Assembly (NCBI RefSeq): GCF_018130615.1
Contig: NZ_JAFCKB010000025.1
Coordinates: 1-64,000, forward strand
Source: Bradyrhizobium manausense
GTDB lineage: Bacteria; Pseudomonadota; Alphaproteobacteria; Rhizobiales; Xanthobacteraceae
DNA length: 64,000 nucleotides
Reading direction: 5' to 3'
The notes below the pieces were generated by a model. That model saw nothing but the letters and a program-made list of their open reading frames with translations. It did no database searches and was not told the DNA's origin. The position numbers were made by a program, and so were the translations under genes. Shown here one piece after another: positions 7,879 to 17,432 of the stretch; within the stretch, counting starts at the first letter, position 1; every line of letters begins with the position of its first letter.

Positions 7879-8142
7879 TCAGCTGTCCCTGCCCGGCACG
7901 AGCTTGCCGTTCTCGATATGGGCGGGAATGTAGGTCGAGTTCGGCGCGGCGCCGGAGAAATGTGCCAAGCCAATCAGGCCGGCGATGACGAGCACGAGCG
8001 CCACCAGGATAAGGCGCGCGACGACGGTGATCGGCCAGGACGATTGCACGAACAGGCCGGATCTTGTCGCGGCCAGGAACAGCGCATAGACGGCAAAAGG
8101 AATGAGGAAAATTCCGATCTCGGTCAGAACCGGCCGGATCAT
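7879..8142 (-). CDS. DUF6111-type small membrane protein
   Basis: An 87-residue protein with two transmembrane helices (residues ~7-30 and ~38-62) followed by a conserved tail, YIPAHIENGKLVPGRDS. It matches the small DUF6111 family found next to NUDIX and cca genes in alphaproteobacteria. Its ATG overlaps the stop of the NUDIX gene by four bases (ATGA), so the two are translationally coupled. Function unknown. Confidence 0.8.
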   Translation of the reverse strand: MIRPVLTEIGIFLIPFAVYALFLAATRSGLFVQSSWPITVVARLILVALVLVIAGLIGLAHFSGAAPNSTYIPAHIENGKLVPGRDS

Positions 8143-8825
8143 GACGAATAGATCCGCTCATACAGCACACGCAGCATTCCGGCCGTTGCGCCCCAGATGT
8201 AACGTTCCGCAAACGGCATCGCATAGTAAAACCGCTCCATGCCGCGGAATTCCTTGCTGTGCATCTGGTGATTCACCGGATTCATCAGGAAGGATAGCGG
8301 CACTTCGAACGCGTCATCAACCTCGGAATGGTTGATGGTGAGCTGAAAGCCCGGCCGGACCCTTGCGACCGTCGGTAGGATGCGGAAGCCGAACGCGGTG
8401 CCATAGAGATCGAGATAGCCGATCGGCTCGACGAAATCTCTGGACAGCCCGACCTCCTCCTCGGCCTCGCGCAACGCAGCGTCGAGCGGCGAGGAATCGG
8501 TCGCGTCGATCTTGCCGCCGGGAAAGGCGATCTGGCCGGCGTGATCGTTCAGATGCGCCGAGCGCTGCGTCAGCAAAATGGTCGGCTCGGGGCGATCGAC
8601 CACCGCGATCAGGACCGCTGCGGGACGCACCGGCTGCTCGCGCGCGACGATCTCGAGCATCTTGTCGGTGCCGGGATCACCTGAGGCCGGAATGATGTTC
8701 GGATCGAACAGCCCGGGCGGAATGTCGAAGCCGAGCTTCGTCCTGGAGCGGGCGAAGAAATCCGCTGCGCGGAACGCGACGGGCTCGTGCTCGCTCTTGT
8801 CGCTCCTGGGAATAGGCTTGTTCAA
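8139..8825 (-). CDS. NUDIX hydrolase, CoA pyrophosphatase type
   Basis: A 228-residue NUDIX protein. The segment LLTQRSAHLNDHAGQIAF matches the CoA-pyrophosphatase signature (UPF0035), and the Nudix box GGKID...DAALREAEEEVGL is complete, giving the divalent metal-binding glutamates. Such enzymes cleave CoA or acyl-CoA to phosphopantetheine and 3',5'-ADP. The start is a TTG at 8825 that overlaps the DUF1285 stop (TTGA). It is the second gene of the five-gene minus-strand operon ending with the TauE gene. Confidence 0.88.
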   Translation of the reverse strand: MNKPIPRSDKSEHEPVAFRAADFFARSRTKLGFDIPPGLFDPNIIPASGDPGTDKMLEIVAREQPVRPAAVLIAVVDRPEPTILLTQRSAHLNDHAGQIAFPGGKIDATDSSPLDAALREAEEEVGLSRDFVEPIGYLDLYGTAFGFRILPTVARVRPGFQLTINHSEVDDAFEVPLSFLMNPVNHQMHSKEFRGMERFYYAMPFAERYIWGATAGMLRVLYERIYSS

Positions 8826-9433
8826 AGCGCGGCCCTCACCTGTTCCGCATCCGCCATGGCGAAGAATTCGCCGGCCGATTCGACGCCGAACATCGGCTGG
8901 CCATCGACCATCCGCTCCTCGCCCATGTCAACCAGATCGTAATAGAGCGCGCGGGTGACCTTGGCCCAGAGATCGGAACGGACGTGCAAATAGGGCGTCA
9001 GGCCGCCGTCCGCCGCCTGCTCGAAACGCAGCCGGTGCGCGGCGTCGCAGGTGACCCAATCGTCGACATTGGTACGGAAGCTCAGCACGCGCTGGCTGCC
9101 CTCGCCGTGCTTCAGCATCTCGACCGCCATGAACGGCGCGTCGTCGACGCGGATGCCGACCTTCTCGACGGGCGTGACCAGGAAATGCTTGTCGCCCTCG
9201 CGCTTGAGGATGGTCGAGAACAGGCGGACCAGCGCGTGGCGCCCGATTGGCGTGCCCATATAGAACCAAGTACCATCGGCCGCGATTCGGATATCGAGAT
9301 CGCCGCAAAACGGCGGATTCCACAGATGCACCGGGGGCAGGCCCTTTTTGGCGCCCTCGGCACCGGCAGCACTTTTGGCGGCGGCAGTCAGCCCCTCTAG
9401 ACCGCGATCGGCGCTCTGCCCTTGGTTCGCCAT
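8822..9433 (-). CDS. DUF1285 domain protein
   Basis: A 203-residue protein. From residue ~35 it carries the DUF1285 pattern LWNPPFCGDLDIRIAADGTW, then PIGRHALVRLFSTIL and LVTPVEKVGIRVDDAPF. DUF1285 proteins are conserved in alpha- and gammaproteobacteria without an established function. The ATG at 9433 is chosen because upstream residues are unlike the family and lie in the promoter region. It is the first gene of the minus-strand operon, divergent from moxR across 273 bases. Confidence 0.85.
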   Translation of the reverse strand: MANQGQSADRGLEGLTAAAKSAAGAEGAKKGLPPVHLWNPPFCGDLDIRIAADGTWFYMGTPIGRHALVRLFSTILKREGDKHFLVTPVEKVGIRVDDAPFMAVEMLKHGEGSQRVLSFRTNVDDWVTCDAAHRLRFEQAADGGLTPYLHVRSDLWAKVTRALYYDLVDMGEERMVDGQPMFGVESAGEFFAMADAEQVRAAL

Positions 9434-9706
9434 GGTTTGCCCTGACTTTGTCCGTTGGCACGATTGGTGCAGGTTTACGTTGTACGTAAGTCTACGGTTC
9501 CACCCCGGGTAAGTCCGGTGTGGAGGTCTCCACTTCGTGATGCCGTACATAACCCGAAGCCGATAAGGTGGGGATAGGTTAATTCAACGAATACATGGCC
9601 TTCCTGCAAGTTTAGCATAGGGCCCATGACGCAAGTTGATGACGCAATTTGATGCGATCATTTGACGACGCAGGAAAGCCGCGTGACAGGCTTAAGGAGC
9701 TGACGG
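9434..9706. promoter_or_regulatory. Divergent promoter region, DUF1285 operon / moxR operon
   Basis: These 273 bases separate two divergent operons and hold no gene. Near the moxR side there is a small tandem pattern (TTGATGACGCAATTTGATGCG, about 9634-9656) and an AAGGAG ribosome binding site at 9694-9699, seven bases before the moxR ATG. I cannot place -35/-10 boxes with confidence. Confidence 0.5.
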
Positions 9707-10705
9707 ATGGCGGAAAGTGTCGAGAAGCTCGAAGACGGCATCGTCCGTTCGGCCGAGCAGGTGTCGGGCCAGGTGCGTGCGGCAAAGGACGCGATCGCGT
9801 CGGTGATTTTCGGTCAGGATCGCGTGATCGAGAATACGCTGGTCACCATCCTCTCCGGCGGCCACGCGCTCCTGATCGGCGTGCCCGGCCTTGCCAAGAC
9901 CAAGCTGGTCGAGACGCTCGGCGTCACGCTCGGTCTCGATGCCAAGCGCATCCAGTTCACGCCCGATCTGATGCCGTCGGACATTCTCGGCGCCGAAGTG
10001 CTGGACGAGAGCACGGCCGGAAAACGCTCGTTCCGCTTCATCGCCGGCCCGGTGTTCGCACAGCTGCTGATGGCCGACGAAATCAACCGCGCGAGCCCCC
10101 GCACACAATCGGCGCTGCTGCAGGCGATGCAGGAGCAGCACATTACCGTGGCCGGCGCGCGCCACGATCTGCCAAAACCGTTCCATGTGCTGGCGACGCA
10201 GAACCCGTTGGAGCAGGAAGGCACCTATCCGCTCCCCGAGGCGCAGCTCGACCGCTTCCTGATGGAGATCGACGTCGACTATCCCGATCGCGACGCCGAG
10301 CGCCGCATCCTGTTCGAGACCACCGGCGCCGAGGAGACGCTCGCCAAGGGCTCGATGACCGCGGATGCGCTGATCGCCGCGCAGCGATTGGTGCGCCGCC
10401 TGCCCGTCGGCGATTCCGTGGTTGAAGCCATCTTGTCGCTGGTACGCTCGGCGCGTCCGGGTGAGGAGAGCGGCGAGGCCGGCAAGTTCATCGCCTGGGG
10501 CCCGGGCCCGCGCGCCAGCCAATCCTTGATGCTGGCCGTGCGCGCACGCGCACTGATCGACGGACGTCTCGCCCCCTCGATCGACGACGTGCTCGACCTC
10601 GCCGAGCCCATTTTGAAGCACCGCATGGCGTTGACGTTCCAGGCACGCGCCGAGGGACGCACGATTCCGGACGTGATCAAGCAATTGAAGACGCGGATCG
10701 GTTGA
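9707..10705 (+). CDS. MoxR-family AAA+ ATPase
   Basis: A 332-residue MoxR ATPase, a chaperone-like AAA+ protein that works with VWA-domain partners to mature or activate complexes, often at the membrane. Visible motifs are Walker A GVPGLAKTKL (~residues 61-70), Walker B LLMADEINRASP, sensor 1 LATQNPLEQEGTYPLPEAQLDRF, and the arginine-rich lid domain after residue 230. The ATG at 9707 follows AAGGAG. The stop overlaps the DUF58 start (TGATG), so the two are coupled. The following three genes encode VWA-like partners. Confidence 0.93.
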   Translation: MAESVEKLEDGIVRSAEQVSGQVRAAKDAIASVIFGQDRVIENTLVTILSGGHALLIGVPGLAKTKLVETLGVTLGLDAKRIQFTPDLMPSDILGAEVLDESTAGKRSFRFIAGPVFAQLLMADEINRASPRTQSALLQAMQEQHITVAGARHDLPKPFHVLATQNPLEQEGTYPLPEAQLDRFLMEIDVDYPDRDAERRILFETTGAEETLAKGSMTADALIAAQRLVRRLPVGDSVVEAILSLVRSARPGEESGEAGKFIAWGPGPRASQSLMLAVRARALIDGRLAPSIDDVLDLAEPILKHRMALTFQARAEGRTIPDVIKQLKTRIG

Positions 10706-11649
10706 TGGCAGCAGAGAACGGGCACACAGGCAAGGAGATCATCGCGATCCGACGTGCCGATGGCGAAAGCCGTACGCTCGCCGCTTCGCTGCCGCGCCTG
10801 GTGCTCGAGGCCCGCCGCATCGCCGCCAACGTCATCCACGGCCTGCACGGAAGGCGCCGCGCCGGTTCCGGCGAGAATTTCTGGCAATACCGCCGCTTCG
10901 TCTCGGGCGAGCCGTCGCAGAATGTCGACTGGCGCCGCTCGGCGCGCGACGACCATCTCTATGTCCGCGAGCTCGAATGGGAAGCGTCCCACACGGTCTG
11001 GATCTGGCCCGACCGCTCGCCGTCGATGGCGTTCGCCTCGAAGACCGCGCGCGAGTCCAAGCTGGAGCGCACGCTGATCGTCGCCTTCGCGCTGGCCGAG
11101 TTGCTGGTCGCGGGCGGCGAGCGCGTCGGCATTCCCGGGCTGATGGCGCCGACCGCGAGCCGCAGCGTCATCGACAAGATGGCGCAGGCGATGCTGCACG
11201 ATGATGCCGACCGGCTGAGCCTGCCGCCCTCCTTCGTGCCTGCGGCGCTGGCCGAAACGATCGTGCTGTCGGACTTCTGGTCGCCGATCGCGGAGATCCA
11301 GGCGACGCTCGCCGGTCTCTCCGGCTCCGGCGCGCATGGCACGCTGGTGCAGATCGTCGATCCCGCCGAGGAATCGTTTCCCTATTCGGGCCGCATCGAG
11401 TTCGTCGAGCCGGAAGGCTTTGGCGTGATCACCGCCGGCCGCGCCGAAAGCTGGGCGGAGGACTACACCACAAGGCTTGCGCTGCACCGCGACCAGATCC
11501 GCGCCGAGACGAACAAGCTCGACTGGCTGTTCACGACCCATGCGACCGACCGCTCGGCGGCCGAGCTCTTGCTGTTCCTCCATGCCGGCATGCAGGTGAG
11601 CAAGTCGGGTGCCCGTAGCTCCTCGATCAAGGTGGGGCCGGCCGCATGA
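10705..11649 (+). CDS. DUF58 protein with VWA-like metal site
   Basis: A 314-residue DUF58 protein, the usual partner of MoxR. The family block GSGENFWQYRRFVSGEPSQ followed by VDWRRSARDDHLYVRE lies at ~53-93. A VWA-like fold then begins with WIWPDRSPSMAF, whose D-R-S-P-S fits the DxSxS metal-binding (MIDAS) pattern. A later loop, VLSDFWSP, may supply another carboxylate. The ATG at 10705 overlaps the moxR stop, and the stop overlaps the next ATG (ATGA). Likely cytoplasmic or membrane-peripheral. Confidence 0.9.
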   Translation: MAAENGHTGKEIIAIRRADGESRTLAASLPRLVLEARRIAANVIHGLHGRRRAGSGENFWQYRRFVSGEPSQNVDWRRSARDDHLYVRELEWEASHTVWIWPDRSPSMAFASKTARESKLERTLIVAFALAELLVAGGERVGIPGLMAPTASRSVIDKMAQAMLHDDADRLSLPPSFVPAALAETIVLSDFWSPIAEIQATLAGLSGSGAHGTLVQIVDPAEESFPYSGRIEFVEPEGFGVITAGRAESWAEDYTTRLALHRDQIRAETNKLDWLFTTHATDRSAAELLLFLHAGMQVSKSGARSSSIKVGPAA

Positions 11650-14459
11650 TGGGATTGCCGCTCGCCTTCACCGAACCGCTGCTGCTGATCGGCCTCGTCA
11701 GCCTTCCGGTGCTATGGTGGCTGCTCCGCGTGATGCCGCCACGGCCGCGCCGCATCGAGTTTCCGCCGACGCGGCTGCTGTTCGACATCGCGCCACGCGA
11801 GGAGACGCCGTCGCGGACACCATGGTGGCTGACCGCGCTGCGTCTGCTCGCCGCAGCGCTGGTGATCTTCGCCGCAGCCGGCCCGATCTGGAATCCGCAA
11901 ACGGGCCTTGCCGCCAGCAAGGCGCCGCTGATGATCATGTTCGACGACGGCTGGAGCGCCGCTTCGAACTGGGATACGCGGATCAAGGCCGCCGACGAGC
12001 TGATCGCCAACGCCGACAACGATCGCCGCGCCATCGCGCTGGTGCCGCTGTCCGAGCCGAACCGCGACATCACGCTGATGCCGGCGGGCGCGGCGCGCGT
12101 TGCGCTGCGACAGATCGTGCCAAAGCCCTATTCGATCGAGCGCGTTGAAACCCTGACCGCGATCGATCGTTTCCTGAAGGCGACCGGCGACTGCGAGATC
12201 GCCTGGCTGTCGGACGGCGTCGACACCGGCCGCGGCGAGGAGTTCGTGGCCGGCCTCGGCAAGACCTTGGGGGATCGCAGCTTGACGGTGTTCGAAGGCG
12301 GCAGCTCCTCCCCGCTGGCACTGGTCGCGGCGGAAAACGCGGCGGCGAAGATGACGGTGAAGGTGCTGCGCACCGACAGCGGCATTGCCGCCGGCACCGT
12401 GCGGGCGCTGGACCAGAAGGCCTCGCCGATCGGCGAGGCGCGCTTCACCTTTGGACCGCAGGACAAGGAAGTCGAAGCGGCGTTCGACCTGCCGGTCGAG
12501 CTGCGCAACGACATCTCGCGGCTCGAAATCTCCGGCGAGCGTTCGGCCGGCGCGGTGCAGCTGCTCGACAAGCGCTGGCGGCGGCGCGCCATCGGCATCG
12601 TCTCGGGCGCAACCAGCGAGACCGCGCAGCCGCTGTTGGCGCCGACCTTCTATCTCACGCGCGCGCTGGCGCCGTTCGCGGACGTGCGGCTCGCCGACAA
12701 GGGCTCACCGCAGCAGGGCATCACGCAGTTCCTCGACCAGAAGCTGCCGATGATCATCCTGGCCGATATCGGTACGGTCGCGCCGGAATTGCGCGAGCGT
12801 CTCAACGCCTGGATCGCCCAGGGCGGCGTGCTGGTACGGTTTGCAGGACCCCGCCTCGCGCAGGCCGAGGACGATCTCGTCCCGGTCAAGCTGCGCAAGG
12901 GCGGCCGCACGCTGGGCGGCAGCCTGACCTGGGAGAAGCCACAGCACCTCGCCGCCTTCGCCGCCGACGGTCCGTTTGCCGGCGTCGCCGTTCCCAAGGA
13001 CGTCACCGTGAGCCGACAGGTGCTGGCCGAGCCAGATGCGGTGCTCGCCACCAAGAGCTGGGCCTCGCTCGAAGACGGCACGCCGCTCGTGACCGGCGAG
13101 CATCGCGGCAAGGGCATCGTCAGCCTGTTCCATGTCAGCGCCGACATGCGCTGGTCGGATTTGCCGATGTCCGGCACCTTCGTCGAAATGCTCCGGCGCG
13201 TCGTCGACATGTCCGGCTACACCGCCAAGCCCGGCCCCGGCGTTGCCGCTGAGGCGAGCGCCGAGACACTGGCGCCGCTGCACATGCTCGACGGTTTCGG
13301 CGCCTTCGGGCCGCCGCCCGCCACCGCCAAGCCGCTGACCGCCGATTATCGCGACCGCGCCACGCCGGACCATCCGCCCGGCTTCTACGGTCCGGCAGAA
13401 GGACCGCTCGCCGTGAACACGCTCGCCAACGCCGACCGCATCGCAGCCCTCAACACCGCGAGCCTGCGCGCCCGGCACGCCACCTACACCAATGCCGAGC
13501 CGCGCGACCTGCGTGGCTGGCTGCTGTCGACCTCGCTCGCGCTGTTCTTGGTCGACGCCATCATCGTCGCGCTGCTCGGCGGCGGTCTCGCGGCGCTGCT
13601 GCGCCGCCGCGCCGCGCCCGCGGTAATCCTGCTCGGGCTGATGCTTGCAGGCATCGCGGTGCTGTCGCCGACACCGTCGCGCGCTGACAGTGCATCGGAC
13701 GAGTTCGCGATGAAGTCGACGTCGCAGACCCGCCTCGCCTATGTCGTCACCGGCAATGCCGACGTCGATTCCATCGTCAAAGCCGGCATGTCCGGCCTGA
13801 CGCTGTTCCTGGCGCAGCGCACCGCGCTCGAGGCCGGCGACCCCGTCGGTGTCGATCCCGCGCGCGACGAGCTCGCCTTCTTCCCCCTGATCTACTGGCC
13901 GATCGTGCCGGGCACACCGAAGCCGCCGCAGGACGCCATCAACAAGATCGACGCCTATATGAAGCAGGGCGGCACCGTGATCTTCGACACCCGCGATGCG
14001 GTCGAAGCGCCGCCCGGCGAGAACGGCGCTTCGCAGACCCCGGGCATGCAGGCGCTGCGCGAGATCCTGTCCTCGCTCGACGTACCCGAGCTCGAGCCGG
14101 TGCCGCGCGAGCACGTGCTGACCAAGACCTTCTATCTCCTGCGCGACTTCCCCGGCCGCTTCAACTCGGGCCAGACCTGGGTCGAGGCGCTGCCGCGCGA
14201 GGATGACGACGAGAGCGCACAGCGACCCGCACGCGGCGGCGACGGCGTCTCGCCGATCATCATCACCTCCAACGACCTCGCCGGCGCCTGGGCGCTCCGT
14301 CCCGACGGCCAGCCGATGCTGCCGCTCACGCCTGGCGAGCCGCGCCAGCGCGAATTCGCCTACCGCGCCGGCGTCAACATCGTGATGTACACGCTGACCG
14401 GCAACTACAAGGCCGACCAGGTGCACGCGCCCGCCCTGATCGAACGGCTGGGGCAATGA
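11646..14459 (+). CDS. BatA-like / DUF4159 membrane protein
   Basis: A 937-residue membrane protein. Residues 1-~85 are an N-terminal BatA-type region with two transmembrane helices and WWLLRVMPPRPRRIEFPPTR. A VWA-like segment follows (LMIMFDDGWSAAS, where the DxSxS pattern is degenerate). Residues ~340-560 hold a glutamine amidotransferase-like stretch (LNAWIAQGGVLVRFAGPRL). Two more helices lie near 620-675, and a C-terminal DUF4159 domain starts near RLAYVVTGNADVDSIVKAGM and includes YMKQGGTVIFDTRDA. It is probably the membrane anchor for the MoxR/DUF58 machine (inference). The start overlaps the DUF58 stop by four bases. Confidence 0.9.
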   Translation: MMGLPLAFTEPLLLIGLVSLPVLWWLLRVMPPRPRRIEFPPTRLLFDIAPREETPSRTPWWLTALRLLAAALVIFAAAGPIWNPQTGLAASKAPLMIMFDDGWSAASNWDTRIKAADELIANADNDRRAIALVPLSEPNRDITLMPAGAARVALRQIVPKPYSIERVETLTAIDRFLKATGDCEIAWLSDGVDTGRGEEFVAGLGKTLGDRSLTVFEGGSSSPLALVAAENAAAKMTVKVLRTDSGIAAGTVRALDQKASPIGEARFTFGPQDKEVEAAFDLPVELRNDISRLEISGERSAGAVQLLDKRWRRRAIGIVSGATSETAQPLLAPTFYLTRALAPFADVRLADKGSPQQGITQFLDQKLPMIILADIGTVAPELRERLNAWIAQGGVLVRFAGPRLAQAEDDLVPVKLRKGGRTLGGSLTWEKPQHLAAFAADGPFAGVAVPKDVTVSRQVLAEPDAVLATKSWASLEDGTPLVTGEHRGKGIVSLFHVSADMRWSDLPMSGTFVEMLRRVVDMSGYTAKPGPGVAAEASAETLAPLHMLDGFGAFGPPPATAKPLTADYRDRATPDHPPGFYGPAEGPLAVNTLANADRIAALNTASLRARHATYTNAEPRDLRGWLLSTSLALFLVDAIIVALLGGGLAALLRRRAAPAVILLGLMLAGIAVLSPTPSRADSASDEFAMKSTSQTRLAYVVTGNADVDSIVKAGMSGLTLFLAQRTALEAGDPVGVDPARDELAFFPLIYWPIVPGTPKPPQDAINKIDAYMKQGGTVIFDTRDAVEAPPGENGASQTPGMQALREILSSLDVPELEPVPREHVLTKTFYLLRDFPGRFNSGQTWVEALPREDDDESAQRPARGGDGVSPIIITSNDLAGAWALRPDGQPMLPLTPGEPRQREFAYRAGVNIVMYTLTGNYKADQVHAPALIERLGQ

Positions 14460-14496
14460 TGCGGGTATTGAAGATCGGTGCTCGTCAAACTGAAGC

Positions 14497-14582
14497 CGTC
14501 ATCCCGGCGTTGTGCCGGGCATCCACGTTCTTCGTGTCGCACGGCCAGACGTGGATGGCCGGGACGAGCCCGGCCATGACGA
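14497..14582. repeat. Rhizobial intergenic palindromic repeat
   Basis: A long imperfect inverted repeat: CGTCATCCCGGCG...GGGCATCCACGT pairs with ACGTGGATGGCCGGG...CCGGCCATGACG. It belongs to the class of dispersed palindromes common between Bradyrhizobium genes. It sits inside the moxR cluster, between the DUF4159 gene and the last gene, where it could fold in mRNA and reduce downstream expression (inference). Confidence 0.8.
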
Positions 14583-14600
14583 TGCCGAGAGAGTGACCTG

Positions 14601-16664
<2,064 letters not shown>

Positions 16665-16677
16665 ATTGTTCGTGGTT

Positions 16678-16702
16678 CACCTCTCCCCAGCGGGGAGAGG
16701 TG
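16678..16702. terminator. Hairpin after the MoxR cluster (repeat family)
   Basis: Perfect 11-bp stem CACCTCTCCCC/GGGGAGAGGTG with a 3-base loop, 13 bases after the last stop codon and followed by TTTC. The same hairpin plus a similar following ~35 bases (ending GCACCGATTCAACCAA) recurs at 19735-19800. It is therefore a dispersed repeat that probably serves as a terminator. Confidence 0.65.
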
Positions 16703-16821
16703 TTTCGAGCTCTGGGCGCGCACCGATTCAACCAAAACCTACCTAGTTGCCCGAACGACACATCGGGCGCCCTGCCCGCGCGATGTGGCTCCCCTTCGGT
16801 TGACATCCGCTGACAGATGCT

Positions 16822-16844
16822 GCGATGTTACATTATAACATCGC
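16822..16844 (+). promoter_or_regulatory. Zur-box-like palindrome
   Basis: GCGATGTTACA-T-TATAACATCGC is a 23-base palindrome with ten of eleven arm positions pairing. It is much more AT-rich than its surroundings and resembles the ATGTTATAnTATAACAT core known for Zur, the zinc-responsive repressor. It lies 43 bases before the DUF2946 start. A TTGACA hexamer sits at 16800-16805. Zinc control of the two genes downstream is inference. Confidence 0.65.
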
Positions 16845-16886
16845 GACGCCCGGTCGGCGCCTTGCGATGCGAGGTGCGTTTTCCAG

Positions 16887-17282
16887 ATGAAGTGGTTCCG
16901 GTCGAATATCAGGCACGGCGCCCGGCTCGCATTGTTTGCGATGCTGGTGCAGTTCGCGCTGACCTTCGGCCACAGCCACTGGTTCGCGCAAGCCGCGCCG
17001 CTTGCGCAGTCGCAACTGGCCGACAGCGCCAAGAGCCTCGCGCCGACCGGCGCGGCGGTCCAGAAGCAGTCGCCGGCAAACCCCGATCGCGAACAACCGG
17101 GCGAGGACAATTGCGCGATCTGCGCACTTGTCGCGATGGCGGGCACGGTCGTGTTCGCAACACCGCCTCTGCTGCATTTGCCGCAAGCGATCGAGCTGCT
17201 CTACCGCACCACCGATGCCGAATTCATCCATCTGAAGTCGGCTGGCTCGGCATTCCAGCCGCGCGCCCCTCCCGCCTCCTGA
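16887..17282 (+). CDS. DUF2946-like small exported or membrane protein
   Basis: A 131-residue protein with an N-terminal hydrophobic segment (LALFAMLVQFALTFGHSHWF, residues ~14-33), a CAIC motif near residue 76, and a second hydrophobic stretch, LVAMAGTVVFATPPLL. The arrangement fits DUF2946, a family usually found beside metal-related TonB receptors. The HSH near the first helix and the CxxC could bind a metal ion (inference). The ATG at 16887 follows a Zur-box-like palindrome, and a TonB-dependent receptor begins 150 bases after its stop. Confidence 0.75.
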   Translation: MKWFRSNIRHGARLALFAMLVQFALTFGHSHWFAQAAPLAQSQLADSAKSLAPTGAAVQKQSPANPDREQPGEDNCAICALVAMAGTVVFATPPLLHLPQAIELLYRTTDAEFIHLKSAGSAFQPRAPPAS

Positions 17283-17432
17283 TCCCCATCGATTGAGCTG
17301 CCTTCGGAATCGGCCATCCGCTTGAGCCGATCCCGCAAGGCTATCGAAAATTGATCCGTCGCGTGTCGACGGCGCGTGCCGCCTGCAGGTGCTCCGAATG
17401 AGCATGCCGGTGCGCGATCGGAAATCAGGACA

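Noticed and set aside
12705-14456. A 583-codon minus-strand frame
   Set aside because: Entirely antisense to the DUF4159 gene, with Arg/Gly/Gln-rich low-complexity content typical of shadows.
16800-16829. A classical -35/-10 promoter starting with TTGACA
   Set aside because: A good TTGACA is present at 16800 but no matching -10 hexamer stands at 16-18 bases; reported only as context for the Zur-like box.
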